A stretch of DNA of 64,000 nt from Actinospineispora spinosispora DSM 44797 (lineage in GTDB: Bacteria; Actinomycetota; Actinomycetes; Mycobacteriales; Pseudonocardiaceae): positions 1 through 64,000 of the forward strand of contig NZ_AUBB01000026.1 of the NCBI RefSeq assembly GCF_000429025.1. The letters run 5' to 3'. The notes under the pieces were generated by a model, which had not been told where the DNA came from, searched no databases, and saw only the letters and a program-made list of their open reading frames with translations. Shown in pieces: positions 51,134-59,119 of this stretch. The position numbers and the translations under genes were made by a program. Each line of letters opens with the position of its first letter. Positions within the stretch are counted from its first letter, which is position 1.

Positions 51134-52269
51134 AGATGACCACCTGGCGGCCCCGCCCCGTGGGTGATGTGGACGATCAGGGGAGCCCACATCGCTCACG
51201 GGCGGGGGATGAGTTGCCGCTCGGGCGGCCGAGCGGGGTGTTCCGGGCCGTCGGCGGAGCCGTCCGGGTACTCGACGGGTTGAACCGGTTCGGCAGGCGG
51301 CCTCCGGTGCTCGCGGTCGACCGGGACCTGCGGCTCGTCGTCCGTGAGGTGCACGCCGAGGCCAAGGACGTGGTGAGCCTGTGGCTGACCCGCCCCGGCG
51401 GCTCCGGGCAGCTGCCCGCCTGGCACCCCGGTGCGCACCTGGACGTCGTGGCGCCCAGCGGCAGGCTGCGCCAGTACTCGCTGTGCGGTGACCCGTCCGA
51501 CCTGGGCGGCTATCGGATCGCGGTGCGGCGCATCGCCGACGGACTCGGCGGGTCCCGCGAGATGCACGAGCTGCGGCCGGGCGACGAGCTCGTCGTGCGC
51601 GGCCCGAGGTCGGCGTTTCCGCTGATCAGAGCTCCGCGCTACCTGTTCGTCGCGGGTGGCATCGGGATCACGCCGATCCTGCCGATGCTGCGGGCGGTCG
51701 CCGCGACCGGCGCCGACTGGCAGTTCGTCTACGCGGGCCGGGACCGCGACTCGATGCCGTTCCTCGGCGAGATCTCCCGGCTCGAACAGTCCAGGGTGAC
51801 GATCCGCACGGACGTCGAGAACGGCGGTCCGCCGACCGGGGCCGAGCTGCTCGGTCATGCACCCGAGGGGGCCACCGGCTACCTGTGCGGGCCACCGCCC
51901 ATGGTCACCGCATTGCGCGCGGCCATGGACTCGGCGGTGGACAGGGCGGCCCCTCGGCTGGTAGCACTGCACACCGAACGCTTCTCCGCGCCGCCGGTGG
52001 TCGGCGGCAGGCCGTTCGTGGTCGAGCTGGCGAGGAGCAGACGACGGTTGGCGGTGCCGGCGGACCGATCGGTGCTGGACGTGGTGAGCGAGGCGGTGCC
52101 GACGGTCGCGTACTCGTGCCGGCAGGGGTTCTGCGGGACCTGCCGGACCTCGGTGCTGTCCGGCGACGTCGAACACCACGACCGCGCGTTGACCGAACCG
52201 GAACGAGACAGGGAGATGACCATCTGCGTGTCCCGGGCGAAGGGTGATCAGTTGGTGCTCGACCTGTGA
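51130..52269 (+). CDS. Flavin reductase with C-terminal 2Fe-2S ferredoxin domain
   Basis: A 379-residue protein with ATG inside the previous stop (ATGA). Residues ~80-290 form the ferredoxin-NADP reductase module with RQYSLCGDP for flavin, GGIGITPILPMLRAV and YLCGPPPMV for NAD(P)H. Residues ~295-379 are a plant-type 2Fe-2S domain with Cys in CRQGFCGTC and a fourth Cys in TICVSR. It passes electrons from NAD(P)H to an oxygenase or desaturase, as phthalate-dioxygenase reductase does. Here the partner is probably the metal-dependent protein just upstream, which resembles a diiron-type hydrolase or oxygenase. Confidence 0.88.
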   Translation: MKMTTWRPRPVGDVDDQGSPHRSRAGDELPLGRPSGVFRAVGGAVRVLDGLNRFGRRPPVLAVDRDLRLVVREVHAEAKDVVSLWLTRPGGSGQLPAWHPGAHLDVVAPSGRLRQYSLCGDPSDLGGYRIAVRRIADGLGGSREMHELRPGDELVVRGPRSAFPLIRAPRYLFVAGGIGITPILPMLRAVAATGADWQFVYAGRDRDSMPFLGEISRLEQSRVTIRTDVENGGPPTGAELLGHAPEGATGYLCGPPPMVTALRAAMDSAVDRAAPRLVALHTERFSAPPVVGGRPFVVELARSRRRLAVPADRSVLDVVSEAVPTVAYSCRQGFCGTCRTSVLSGDVEHHDRALTEPERDREMTICVSRAKGDQLVLDL

Positions 52270-52958
52270 GTGACAGCCAGACGAACTGGGACTCCGTGTC
52301 GCCCGCGCGCCGGATGAATCCGGAACGTCGTCGCGAGCACCTGATCCAGACGGCGCTGCGGCTGTACGCGGACCAACCACCCGACCTCATCGCGGTGGAC
52401 GACGTCGCGCGCGCCGCCGACGTGTCCCGCGCGCTGTTCTACCGCTACTTCCCGAACATCAACGAGCTGCGCATGGCCGCGCTGCGCACGGTGGTCGAGG
52501 AGATCATCGCGGTCATGACGCCGCCGGAGAACGGCAGTCTGATCGAGCAGGTGCGCTACTCGCTGCACGAGTTCCTCGGGCTCATCCAGACCTACGCGGG
52601 CGCCTACGTCGCGCTGCAGCGCACCGGGTCCGTCGTGGCGACCGCGGAGAGCGAAGAGCTGATGAACCGCGTGCGCGACCACATCGTGCGGACGGTCGCG
52701 GTCCGGATCGACGCCCGCATGGGTGGAACCGGTGACGCGGCGAGCCCGGCGCCGATGCTGGAGCTCACGATGCGTAGCTGGTTCGCGGTCGTCGAATCGG
52801 CCAGTGTCGCGTGGCTCGGCGAGGGCAAGATCGCCCGGGACCGGCTGGAGAACTGGCTGGTTGATCAACTGGTGGCAATGCTCGCGACCACCGCCCGGCA
52901 CGACCCTGCCACCGCGTCGCAGATGGCCGCCGCGATGCGGAATTCCTACACAAAGTAA
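52266..52958 (+). CDS. TetR-family regulator, last gene of the ephD operon
   Basis: A 230-residue protein whose GTG overlaps the stop of the reductase (GTGA). The HTH DDVARAADVSRALFYRYFPNINEL is a clear TetR signature; the C-terminal part is a helical ligand domain. Being co-transcribed with the enzymes, it is likely an autoregulator of the operon, sensing the same lipid substrate or product. A palindrome-rich region lies at the operon's promoter. Confidence 0.88.
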   Translation: MSDSQTNWDSVSPARRMNPERRREHLIQTALRLYADQPPDLIAVDDVARAADVSRALFYRYFPNINELRMAALRTVVEEIIAVMTPPENGSLIEQVRYSLHEFLGLIQTYAGAYVALQRTGSVVATAESEELMNRVRDHIVRTVAVRIDARMGGTGDAASPAPMLELTMRSWFAVVESASVAWLGEGKIARDRLENWLVDQLVAMLATTARHDPATASQMAAAMRNSYTK

Positions 52959-53067
52959 CTGCGACGCGCCCTCATCAATCTATCGGGTGACGATTCCCTG
53001 ACCTCTTGATGACCATTGGTAGCTTTCGCCACCAAGTGATCATTCAAGTTGTTGTTGAGGGAGTGCA

Positions 53068-53718
53068 GTGCCGCGGCTACGTGCTCTGTTTTTCACGCTC
53101 ACATGCGTGGTCGGTGCAGTACTCGGAACAGCCGGCGCCACCTATGCCGACACCCTGGCCGATTGCATCGGCCACCCGGTGCATGCGGCGTTGCTGGTGC
53201 CGCTCGGGGGAGAGGCAAGCCGCGATCTGGCGACCGAGGTGGCGGCCGATGTGGTTGCCGACTCGCCACGCCTGTCGTCGGCCGAGATGGCCTGCGAACA
53301 GCGACTCGGCGCGGCGTCGGTCCAGGCGACCCCGATCAAACCGGGGGCACCGCTGATCTCGACCGCGGTCCGGCATGTGCCGAAACCCGGCGAGCCGTCC
53401 TCGCCCGGTGTGCTGCATCCGGCGACCGACAAGGCGATGGCGTTGTTGATCGGCTGGATCATGCTGGCGCTGATCGCCGGTGGACTGTGTGCCGGCAGAC
53501 CCGCTCGTCGACCGGTATCCGACCGACATCCGGCCGTCCGGGCCCGTCGGGCAGCGGCCCGAAGACATCCGGCGGGCAGTAGGCGAGCAGGCTCGCCGAA
53601 CGCCCGCCAGAACCCCCGCTGCTCACCGAACCGAACCCCGCAACACCGGGCGCCCACCGTCCCCCGCATCCCGATGCAAAGGGTCGGCCCGCCCCGGACA
53701 GCCACCAGAGGCAGGTAG
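53068..53718 (+). CDS. Secreted, C-terminally membrane-anchored protein, function unknown
   Basis: A 216-residue protein with GTG after GAGGGAG. A signal peptide (residues 1-28; LRALFFTLTCVVGAVLG) is followed by about 90 soluble residues with two Cys (ADCIGHP, MACEQRLG) that may bond. A second hydrophobic segment (AMALLIGWIMLALIAGGLC) at about 120-140 and then a basic, Pro-rich tail of ~75 residues. The topology puts the first part outside and the basic tail inside. No family is recognised. Confidence 0.6.
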   Translation: MPRLRALFFTLTCVVGAVLGTAGATYADTLADCIGHPVHAALLVPLGGEASRDLATEVAADVVADSPRLSSAEMACEQRLGAASVQATPIKPGAPLISTAVRHVPKPGEPSSPGVLHPATDKAMALLIGWIMLALIAGGLCAGRPARRPVSDRHPAVRARRAAARRHPAGSRRAGSPNARQNPRCSPNRTPQHRAPTVPRIPMQRVGPPRTATRGR

Positions 53719-53731
53719 CCCCCCCCATCCT

Positions 53732-53836
53732 TTCCCGCGAGTCGGGGTCCTCAGCACACCGAGTCGGTCGTTTCAGCACACGCCGAGGTGCTCAGATGCC
53801 CGACTCGCTGTGCCGAGAGGCCCGACTCGCGGGGAA
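53732..53836. repeat. Nested GAGTCGGG/CCCGACTC inverted repeat
   Basis: TTCCCGCGAGTCGGG at 53732 pairs with CCCGACTCGCGGGGAA at 53821 across about 74 bases that hold further CAGCACAC and GAGTCGG/CCGACTC pieces. It fills the space between the exported protein and the wax ester synthase gene. Confidence 0.6.
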
Positions 53837-53880
53837 GGGACGAGTTGACAGGGCGGCTCGCGACGCGCACCGTTCGCGCC

Positions 53881-55248
53881 ATGGTGATGGCGATCACGGA
53901 CTCCGCGTTCCTGCTCGGCGAATCGCGTGAGCACCCCACGCACGTCGCCCTGCTGCAGCTCTTCCGGCCGCCGCCGGACTCCGGCCCGGAGTACGTGTCG
54001 GAGTTCTACCGGGACCTGCTCACCCGCACCGAGGTCTCCGGGACGATGCGTCGCCGCCCGGTGCGCCGCGCGGCGACCCTCGGGCAGTGGAGCTGGGTAC
54101 GGGACGAGGACGTCGAGCTGGAGTACCACGTCCGGCTGTCCGCGCTGCCCCGCCCCGGCCGGGTCCGTGAGCTGCTGGAGCTGGTGTCCCGGCTGCACGG
54201 CTCGCTGCTGGACCGGCACCGGCCGCTGTGGGAGATGAACGTCATCGAGGGCCTCGCCGACGGCAGGTTCGCCGTGTACACGAAGGTCCACCACGCGCTG
54301 ATGGACGGCGTCACGGCGGTCCGCCGGGTGACCGAGGGCCTCAGTACCGAACGGGACGGCGAGTCGCTGCCGCCCTGGGCACCGTCGGCCCGTGCCCGAG
54401 CCGATGGCGGGGCGAAGGGTGACGTGATCGACCAGGCCTGGGGCAGGGTCAAGGGCGTCACACGGATGGCGACCGAGGTCGCCGGCACGCCGGCCGCGCT
54501 GACCAAGGCGCTGGTCGACGCTTATCGGGACGGCGCGGCGACACTGCCGTTCGAGGCGCCGAAGACCATGTTCAACGTGCCGATCGGTGGGGCGCGCCGG
54601 TTCGCCGCGCAGTCCTGGCCGTTGGACCGGATCCGCGCGGTCGGTGCCAAGGCCGATGCGACGATCAACGACGTCGCGGTCGCCATGTGCGCCGGTGCGC
54701 TGCGGCGCTACCTCATCGACCAGGACGCGCTGCCGGATCGCTCGCTCGTCGCGATGCTGCCGGTCTCGCTGCGCGCCGCGGACACGGCCGGGTCCTCGGA
54801 GGGCAACGCGGTCGGCGCGATCCTGTGTGACCTGGCCACCGACCAGCCGGATCCGTCGGTGCGGCTGGCCAGGATCCGGGCGTCCACCCGGCACGCCAAG
54901 GCGATGCTGTCGGGCTTGAACCCGACCGAGATCGTGGCGCTCGCCTCGGTGCTCGTCGCGGGGCTCGCGGTCGCCCCGGTGCCCGGCCTGAGGGGCATGG
55001 TCCCTCCGCCGTTCAACCTGATCATCTCGAACGTCCCCGGCAGCCGCGAGAAGCTCTACTGGAACGGCGCCGAGCTGGTCGAGAGCTACCCGCTGTCCAT
55101 CCCCGCCGAGGGCCAGGCGGTGAACATGACGTTGACCAGCTACGCGGGCCAGCTGTCCTTCGGCATCACCGGTTGTCGGCGCACCGTCCCCCACCTGCAA
55201 CGCCTGCTGGACCACCTGGACGCGGAGCTCGACGCACTGGAGGCGTAG
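53881..55248 (+). CDS. Wax ester synthase / diacylglycerol acyltransferase (WS/DGAT), first paralogue
   Basis: A 455-residue acyltransferase making storage lipid from acyl-CoA and alcohol or diacylglycerol. The ATG at 53881 is used; a TTG at 53845 has a better ribosome site and would add 12 residues. The active-site motif HHALMDG is near residue 138, and NVIEGLADGRFAVY, PFNLIISNVPGSRE and SFGITGCRRTVP are conserved. A second copy at 59120 shares ESREHPTH, REHPT and the same layout; the two flank a catalase operon. Actinobacterial genomes often carry several. Confidence 0.9.
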   Translation: MVMAITDSAFLLGESREHPTHVALLQLFRPPPDSGPEYVSEFYRDLLTRTEVSGTMRRRPVRRAATLGQWSWVRDEDVELEYHVRLSALPRPGRVRELLELVSRLHGSLLDRHRPLWEMNVIEGLADGRFAVYTKVHHALMDGVTAVRRVTEGLSTERDGESLPPWAPSARARADGGAKGDVIDQAWGRVKGVTRMATEVAGTPAALTKALVDAYRDGAATLPFEAPKTMFNVPIGGARRFAAQSWPLDRIRAVGAKADATINDVAVAMCAGALRRYLIDQDALPDRSLVAMLPVSLRAADTAGSSEGNAVGAILCDLATDQPDPSVRLARIRASTRHAKAMLSGLNPTEIVALASVLVAGLAVAPVPGLRGMVPPPFNLIISNVPGSREKLYWNGAELVESYPLSIPAEGQAVNMTLTSYAGQLSFGITGCRRTVPHLQRLLDHLDAELDALEA

Positions 55249-55302
55249 GGGTCGGAGTTCGGCTCGCCGGTTCTCGGGGTGTCCCCGCTGGCCATTCAGT
55301 GT

Positions 55303-55414
55303 CTTGGCGTGGGTGGGTGGTATCAACCCCCCGCCTCGCCGGCCTCGCACGGGTTCCTGGTTGCGCGGGTTCGGGGGCGAGGTTTCAGGGTTGACACCAC
55401 CCACCCACGCCAAG
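55303..55414. repeat. Large 26-bp inverted repeat
   Basis: CTTGGCGTGGGTGGGTGGTA and the next six bases are repeated in inverse at 55389-55414 with a single G-T-type mismatch. The 60 bases between hold a further CCTCGCC/GGCGAGG pair. A very stable hairpin, 55 bases after the WS/DGAT stop. Confidence 0.7.
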
Positions 55415-55522
55415 TGCGGGCCAGGATCGCGGGGACGGGGGCAGTCTGCGCGCCCAGAGGGTCACGGCTGCGCCGCGCCCCGCCGGTTGCAGTGCGCCCC
55501 GGGAGGGGTGGGGGCGGGGTGA

Positions 55523-55590
55523 CTTCGCAGAGCTTCGTGTCGTGTCGCAGATGTTGCAACATCTGCGACACAACACGAGCCTCTGCGAGG
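55523..55590. repeat. CGCAGAGC inverted-repeat element, copy 3
   Basis: TTCGCAGAGC...CCTCTGCGAG arms surround CGTGTCGTGTCGCAGATGTT, GC, AACATCTGCGACACAACACG. This copy has T-A where the 28157 copy has C-G in the same paired position. Longest and best-paired of the three. Confidence 0.75.
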
Positions 55591-55847
55591 TGCGCCAGAA
55601 CCTCTGCGAAGTGCGCCCGCTCCGCTCCGCCCGCTCCGCGAGTCTCCCCGAAGGGGGTTCAGTGCGAAGCACTGCACAAAACGCACCAGGCGAAGCAGAA
55701 CGCGACCAGACAGACGCGCGTCAAGCGAGGGCAGCGAAGCCGGAGCGAAGCGACCGGCGAAGCCGCCCAAGTTTCCGGTTGCGGGCCCCCGGAGCGAAGC
55801 GGAGCGGGGTCCCAACCGGAAACTTTCGACGCGCGAGGGCCCGCCGG
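55591..55847. repeat. Non-coding stretch with six GCGAAGC mini-hairpins
   Basis: GCGAAGC occurs at 55664, 55690, 55734, 55745, 55757 and 55794, some inside small hairpins such as CAGTGCGAAGCACTG. A palindrome AAGTTTCCGGTTG...AACCGGAAACTT spans 55769-55825. No gene is visible. The stretch lies downstream of two convergent genes. Confidence 0.6.
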
Positions 55848-56714
55848 TTATCGACAAGCAGAATCCACCTGCACCGAGCGGTGTGGGTCGAAGTACGCGT
55901 CGGTGGGGTCGGGGTCGCGGAAGTCGGGGGCGGTGTTGCGTGCGTGCGGGGGTGCGGGGGCGGTGAGGCCGCGGGTCGAGGCGGTGCAGTCCATGCCGTG
56001 CCAGTAGCCCGTGGATGCGCCGAGGTACATGCCGCGCGAGGTGGGCCGCAGGTTCTTGGCCAGCGGGAACATCCAGTGCGTCTCGGAGTGCAGCACGACG
56101 ACACCGGACGGCTGGTCGAACGCGTAGGCCCACACGTAGTTGCTGGTCACGTCCAGTGCGGGCAGGCCGTTCCAGTCGACCCGGGCGTAGCTGAGGCGCC
56201 CGTTGACCCGGGGTGGACCGGCGAGCACGGTGCCGGGGGCGAGGCGGATCATGGTGGTCCCGTAGTCGCCGTCGGCGAGCATCGAGCGCACCGTGCCGGC
56301 GCTGTCCGGTGCGAGCAGCGACAGCAGCGTGGCGGGGTCGTGTCCGACGAGGAGCCGGTCGTCGAGGTAGGACGCCTCGAGCGCGGACTTGACCTGGCGC
56401 AGCGCGCCGTCGACCTGTGCCGCGGTCATGCCTTCGACGGCGGTGGCTTCGGGGAGCACCAGTCCGTCGGGGGCGGTGGGGAAGTTCGCGGCCGGGGTGG
56501 TCTGGAACGGGTCGGTCGAGGTGACGAGCGGCAGCCATTGCGCGCGGCTGACCCAGAGGCCGGCGGCGGTCATCACCAGTAGGACGAGTGCGATCAGGCG
56601 GTTGCGGTCCCGGTTGCGGTGGACTTCGCGCAGTCCCGCGGAGACCGCGGCGAGGTCGTGGAGCTCATCGGTGCTGACCGGGTTGAGGAGCTTGCGTGGA
56701 TGGTGGATGGTCAC
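55848..56714 (-). CDS. Single-pass membrane protein of unknown function
   Basis: A 288-residue protein. Residues ~38-56 form a hydrophobic helix (LIALVLLVMTAAGLWV) after a basic cytoplasmic head, so the rest is probably outside. The outer part has a helical start (MTAAQVDGALRQVKSALEASYL), then beta-rich segments with conserved-looking SYARVDWNGLPALDV and HSETHWMFPLAKNL. A Cys in GMDCTAS and another at the C-terminal SACR may form a disulfide. The layout resembles small conserved actinobacterial proteins with unknown role. It faces furA across 219 bases. Confidence 0.65.
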   Translation of the reverse strand: MTIHHPRKLLNPVSTDELHDLAAVSAGLREVHRNRDRNRLIALVLLVMTAAGLWVSRAQWLPLVTSTDPFQTTPAANFPTAPDGLVLPEATAVEGMTAAQVDGALRQVKSALEASYLDDRLLVGHDPATLLSLLAPDSAGTVRSMLADGDYGTTMIRLAPGTVLAGPPRVNGRLSYARVDWNGLPALDVTSNYVWAYAFDQPSGVVVLHSETHWMFPLAKNLRPTSRGMYLGASTGYWHGMDCTASTRGLTAPAPPHARNTAPDFRDPDPTDAYFDPHRSVQVDSACR

Positions 56715-56891
56715 AGATGTCGGTCCGAGCTGTCGGTTCGAATGGGGGAACGTTGTGACTCATCGTCACAACGTCGCGGGCCTGGTGGGACCGCCATTCG
56801 GCGCATTTACGCGGTAGTAACCCCACATGGCCCAGTGCAATCGTGACACTCTGTATCCGAGCGCGCGGGTTTCTCGCACATCCGATCGTGG

Positions 56892-56918
56892 CCTTTTCTT
56901 GACTTAGTCCAGAAAAGG
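56892..56918. promoter_or_regulatory. FurA-type operator of the furA-katA operon
   Basis: CCTTTTCTTGACTTAGTCCA and the following GAAAAGG form a 27-base inverted repeat (12 of 13 positions paired, central base odd) ending 16 bases before the furA ATG. Such a palindrome at this place is what a peroxide-sensing Fur binds. Confidence 0.65.
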
Positions 56919-56933
56919 TGGTGGGTTGGAGTC

Positions 56934-57413
56934 ATGCCCCAGCCCGAGCACGGTGTCACCACCGACGGCGCGCGACAGATGTTGCGCACCGCCGGCATGC
57001 GGGTGACGGCGGCTCGGATGGCGGTACTGGAGGTTCTCGGCGAGCACCCGCACGCCACCGCGGACACCGTGGCGAAGCTGGTCGCCACCCGGCTCGGCTC
57101 GGTGTCCAAACAAGCGGTGTACGACGTGCTCGCCGCATGCACCGGCGCCGGGCTACTGCGGCGCATCGAGCCGGCGGGCTCCGCCGCCCGGTTCGAGACC
57201 CGGATCGGCGACAACCATCACCACCTGGTCTGCCGCCGATGCGGACGCACCGAGGACGTGGACTGCACGGTCGGCCAGCGGCCGTGCCTGACCCCGAGCG
57301 ACGACGCGGGCTTTGCGGTCGAGGAAGCAGAGATCGTGTTCTGGGGTCTCTGCCCGGATTGCCAAGGACAAGGCACCATCCACCACCACAACACGAAGGA
57401 GCTGCAGTCGTGA
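56934..57413 (+). CDS. furA: Fur-family peroxide/redox regulator (FurA/CatR type)
   Basis: A 159-residue protein with ATG after GGAG. The DNA-binding half has [22 protein letters not shown] and [18 protein letters not shown]. The metal part has [18 protein letters not shown] and CPDCQGQG for structural zinc and His-rich regulatory sites. Overlap with katA by four bases (GTGA) and an operator just upstream mark it as the FurA that represses katA and itself and is inactivated by peroxide. It differs in sequence from the Nur-like protein at 9430. Confidence 0.9.
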   Translation: MPQPEHGVTTDGARQMLRTAGMRVTAARMAVLEVLGEHPHATADTVAKLVATRLGSVSKQAVYDVLAACTGAGLLRRIEPAGSAARFETRIGDNHHHLVCRRCGRTEDVDCTVGQRPCLTPSDDAGFAVEEAEIVFWGLCPDCQGQGTIHHHNTKELQS

Positions 57414-58858
57414 CCGACACGCGGCCAACCACGACAGACGCCGGCATCCCGGTACCCAGCGACGAGCATTCGCTCACCGTCGGCCCGGACGGCCCGATCC
57501 TGCTCCAGGACTCCTACCTGATCGAGCAGATGGCGAACTTCAACCGGGAGATCATCCCGGAGCGCCAGCCGCACGCCAAGGGCGGCGGCGCGTTCGGTCG
57601 CTTCGAGGTGACGAACGACGTCAGCGCCTACACCAGCGCCGCGGTCTTCCAGCCCGGCGCGAAGACCGAGGCCGTCGTGCGGTTCTCCACCGTCGCGGGC
57701 GAGCGCGGCACCCCGGACACCTGGCGTGACCCGCGCGGCTTCGCGGTGAAGCTCTACACGTCAGAGGGCAACCTGGACATCGTCGGCAACAACGTGCCGA
57801 TCTTCTTCATCCGGGACCCGCTGAAGTTCCAGCACTTCATCCGCTCGCAGAAGCGCCGCAAGGCCAACAACCTGCGCGACCACGACATGCAGTGGGACTT
57901 CTGGACGCTGGTGCCCGAGTCGGCGCACATGCTGTCCTGGCTGATGGGCGACCGGGGCATCCCGAAGACCTGGCGCCACATGAACGGCTACAGCAGCCAC
58001 ACCTACAGCTGGGTCAACGCGAACGGCGAGAAGTTCTGGGTCAAGTACCACTGGAAGACCGACCAGGGCATCGAGTTCCTCACCCAGGAAGAGGCGGACC
58101 GCATCGCCGGCCAGGACGCCGACTTCCACCAGCGCGACCTGTACACCAGCATCGAGAACGGTGACCACCCGTCCTGGTCGCTGAAGATGCAGATCATGCC
58201 GTTCGAGGACGCGAAGACCTACCGGATCAACCCGTTCGACCTGACCAAGGTGTGGCCGCACAGCGACTACCCGCTGATCGACGTCGGCACGCTGACCCTG
58301 GACCGCAACGTCGAGGACTACTTCACGCAGATGGAGCAGGCCGCGTTCGAGCCGAACAACCAGGTCGCCGGCACCGGTCTGAGCCCGGACAAGATGCTGC
58401 TCGCCCGCGGCTTCTCCTACTCCGACGCGCACCGCGCCCGGCTCGGCGTCAACTACCGGCACATCCCGGTCAACGCGCCGAAGTCCCCGGTGCACAGCTA
58501 CTCCAAGGACGGCGCCGGACGGCAGATCAACGGCTCCGACCCGGTGTACGCGCCGAACTCCTACGGCGGCCCGAAGGCCGACGCCGGCAAGACCAACGAG
58601 GTCCTGTGGCAGTCCGACGGCGAGATGGTCCGCCAGGCCTACACGCTGCGCGAGGACGACGACGACTGGACCCAGGCGGGCATCATGGTCCGTGAGGTCC
58701 TCGACGACGAGCAGCGCGCGAGGCTGGTCGGCAACGTGGCGGGCCACCTGCTGGGCGGCGTGTCCGAAAAGGTGCTGGTGCGCGCGTTCGAGTACTGGAA
58801 GAACATCGACAAGGAACTAGGCGACAAGATCGAGCAGGCGGTACGAAACGGCACGTGA
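57410..58858 (+). CDS. katA: Monofunctional catalase (KatA, clade 3 small-subunit type)
   Basis: A 482-residue heme catalase. His55 in [10 protein letters not shown] and Asn127/128 in GNNVPIFF are the distal residues; the proximal heme ligand Tyr337 is in [17 protein letters not shown] and [11 protein letters not shown] are conserved too. Size (~480) fits the small-subunit type that often binds NADPH. It decomposes hydrogen peroxide in the cytosol. The start overlaps the furA stop, so both are made from one mRNA and induced by peroxide. Its stop lies inside the palindromic element that follows. Confidence 0.95.
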   Translation: MTDTRPTTTDAGIPVPSDEHSLTVGPDGPILLQDSYLIEQMANFNREIIPERQPHAKGGGAFGRFEVTNDVSAYTSAAVFQPGAKTEAVVRFSTVAGERGTPDTWRDPRGFAVKLYTSEGNLDIVGNNVPIFFIRDPLKFQHFIRSQKRRKANNLRDHDMQWDFWTLVPESAHMLSWLMGDRGIPKTWRHMNGYSSHTYSWVNANGEKFWVKYHWKTDQGIEFLTQEEADRIAGQDADFHQRDLYTSIENGDHPSWSLKMQIMPFEDAKTYRINPFDLTKVWPHSDYPLIDVGTLTLDRNVEDYFTQMEQAAFEPNNQVAGTGLSPDKMLLARGFSYSDAHRARLGVNYRHIPVNAPKSPVHSYSKDGAGRQINGSDPVYAPNSYGGPKADAGKTNEVLWQSDGEMVRQAYTLREDDDDWTQAGIMVREVLDDEQRARLVGNVAGHLLGGVSEKVLVRAFEYWKNIDKELGDKIEQAVRNGT

Positions 58859-58970
58859 GTGGCAAGGGCGTCTACCCCGAAGGAGCGCGAAGCGTAGGCG
58901 CTCGGGGCACTCACGACAGCTTTTCAGTCGTGAGTGTTCCGGGCGCCTATAGGCGCCCTTGCCACTCACG
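58854..58970. terminator. Compound palindrome after katA (CGTGAGTG family)
   Basis: CGTGAGTGGCAAGGGCG at 58854 pairs with CGCCCTTGCCACTCACG at 58954. Inside lie two shorter stems: CGGGGCACTCACGA/TCGTGAGTG pieces and GGGCGCCTATAGGCGCCC. The katA stop codon is within it. Confidence 0.7.
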
Positions 58971-59119
58971 AGTCGACGGCGAAGCCGAGATGCCTTGGAC
59001 TCGACCACAAGGCGAAGCGACACCAGCCGTCACCGGCCCCCGTTCCCTAGCTGGGAACGGGGGCCGGTTCGCGTACGCGGTGTGGCCTGTGGCCAGTGGG
59101 GCCACCGCGCGCGAGGGGA

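Noticed and set aside
53773..55413. A 546-residue frame antisense to the first WS/DGAT gene
   Set aside because: Composition typical of GC-rich shadows, and it runs through palindromes at both ends.
55664..55800. CRISPR array
   Set aside because: The GCGAAGC copies are too short and irregularly spaced, and no cas gene is near.
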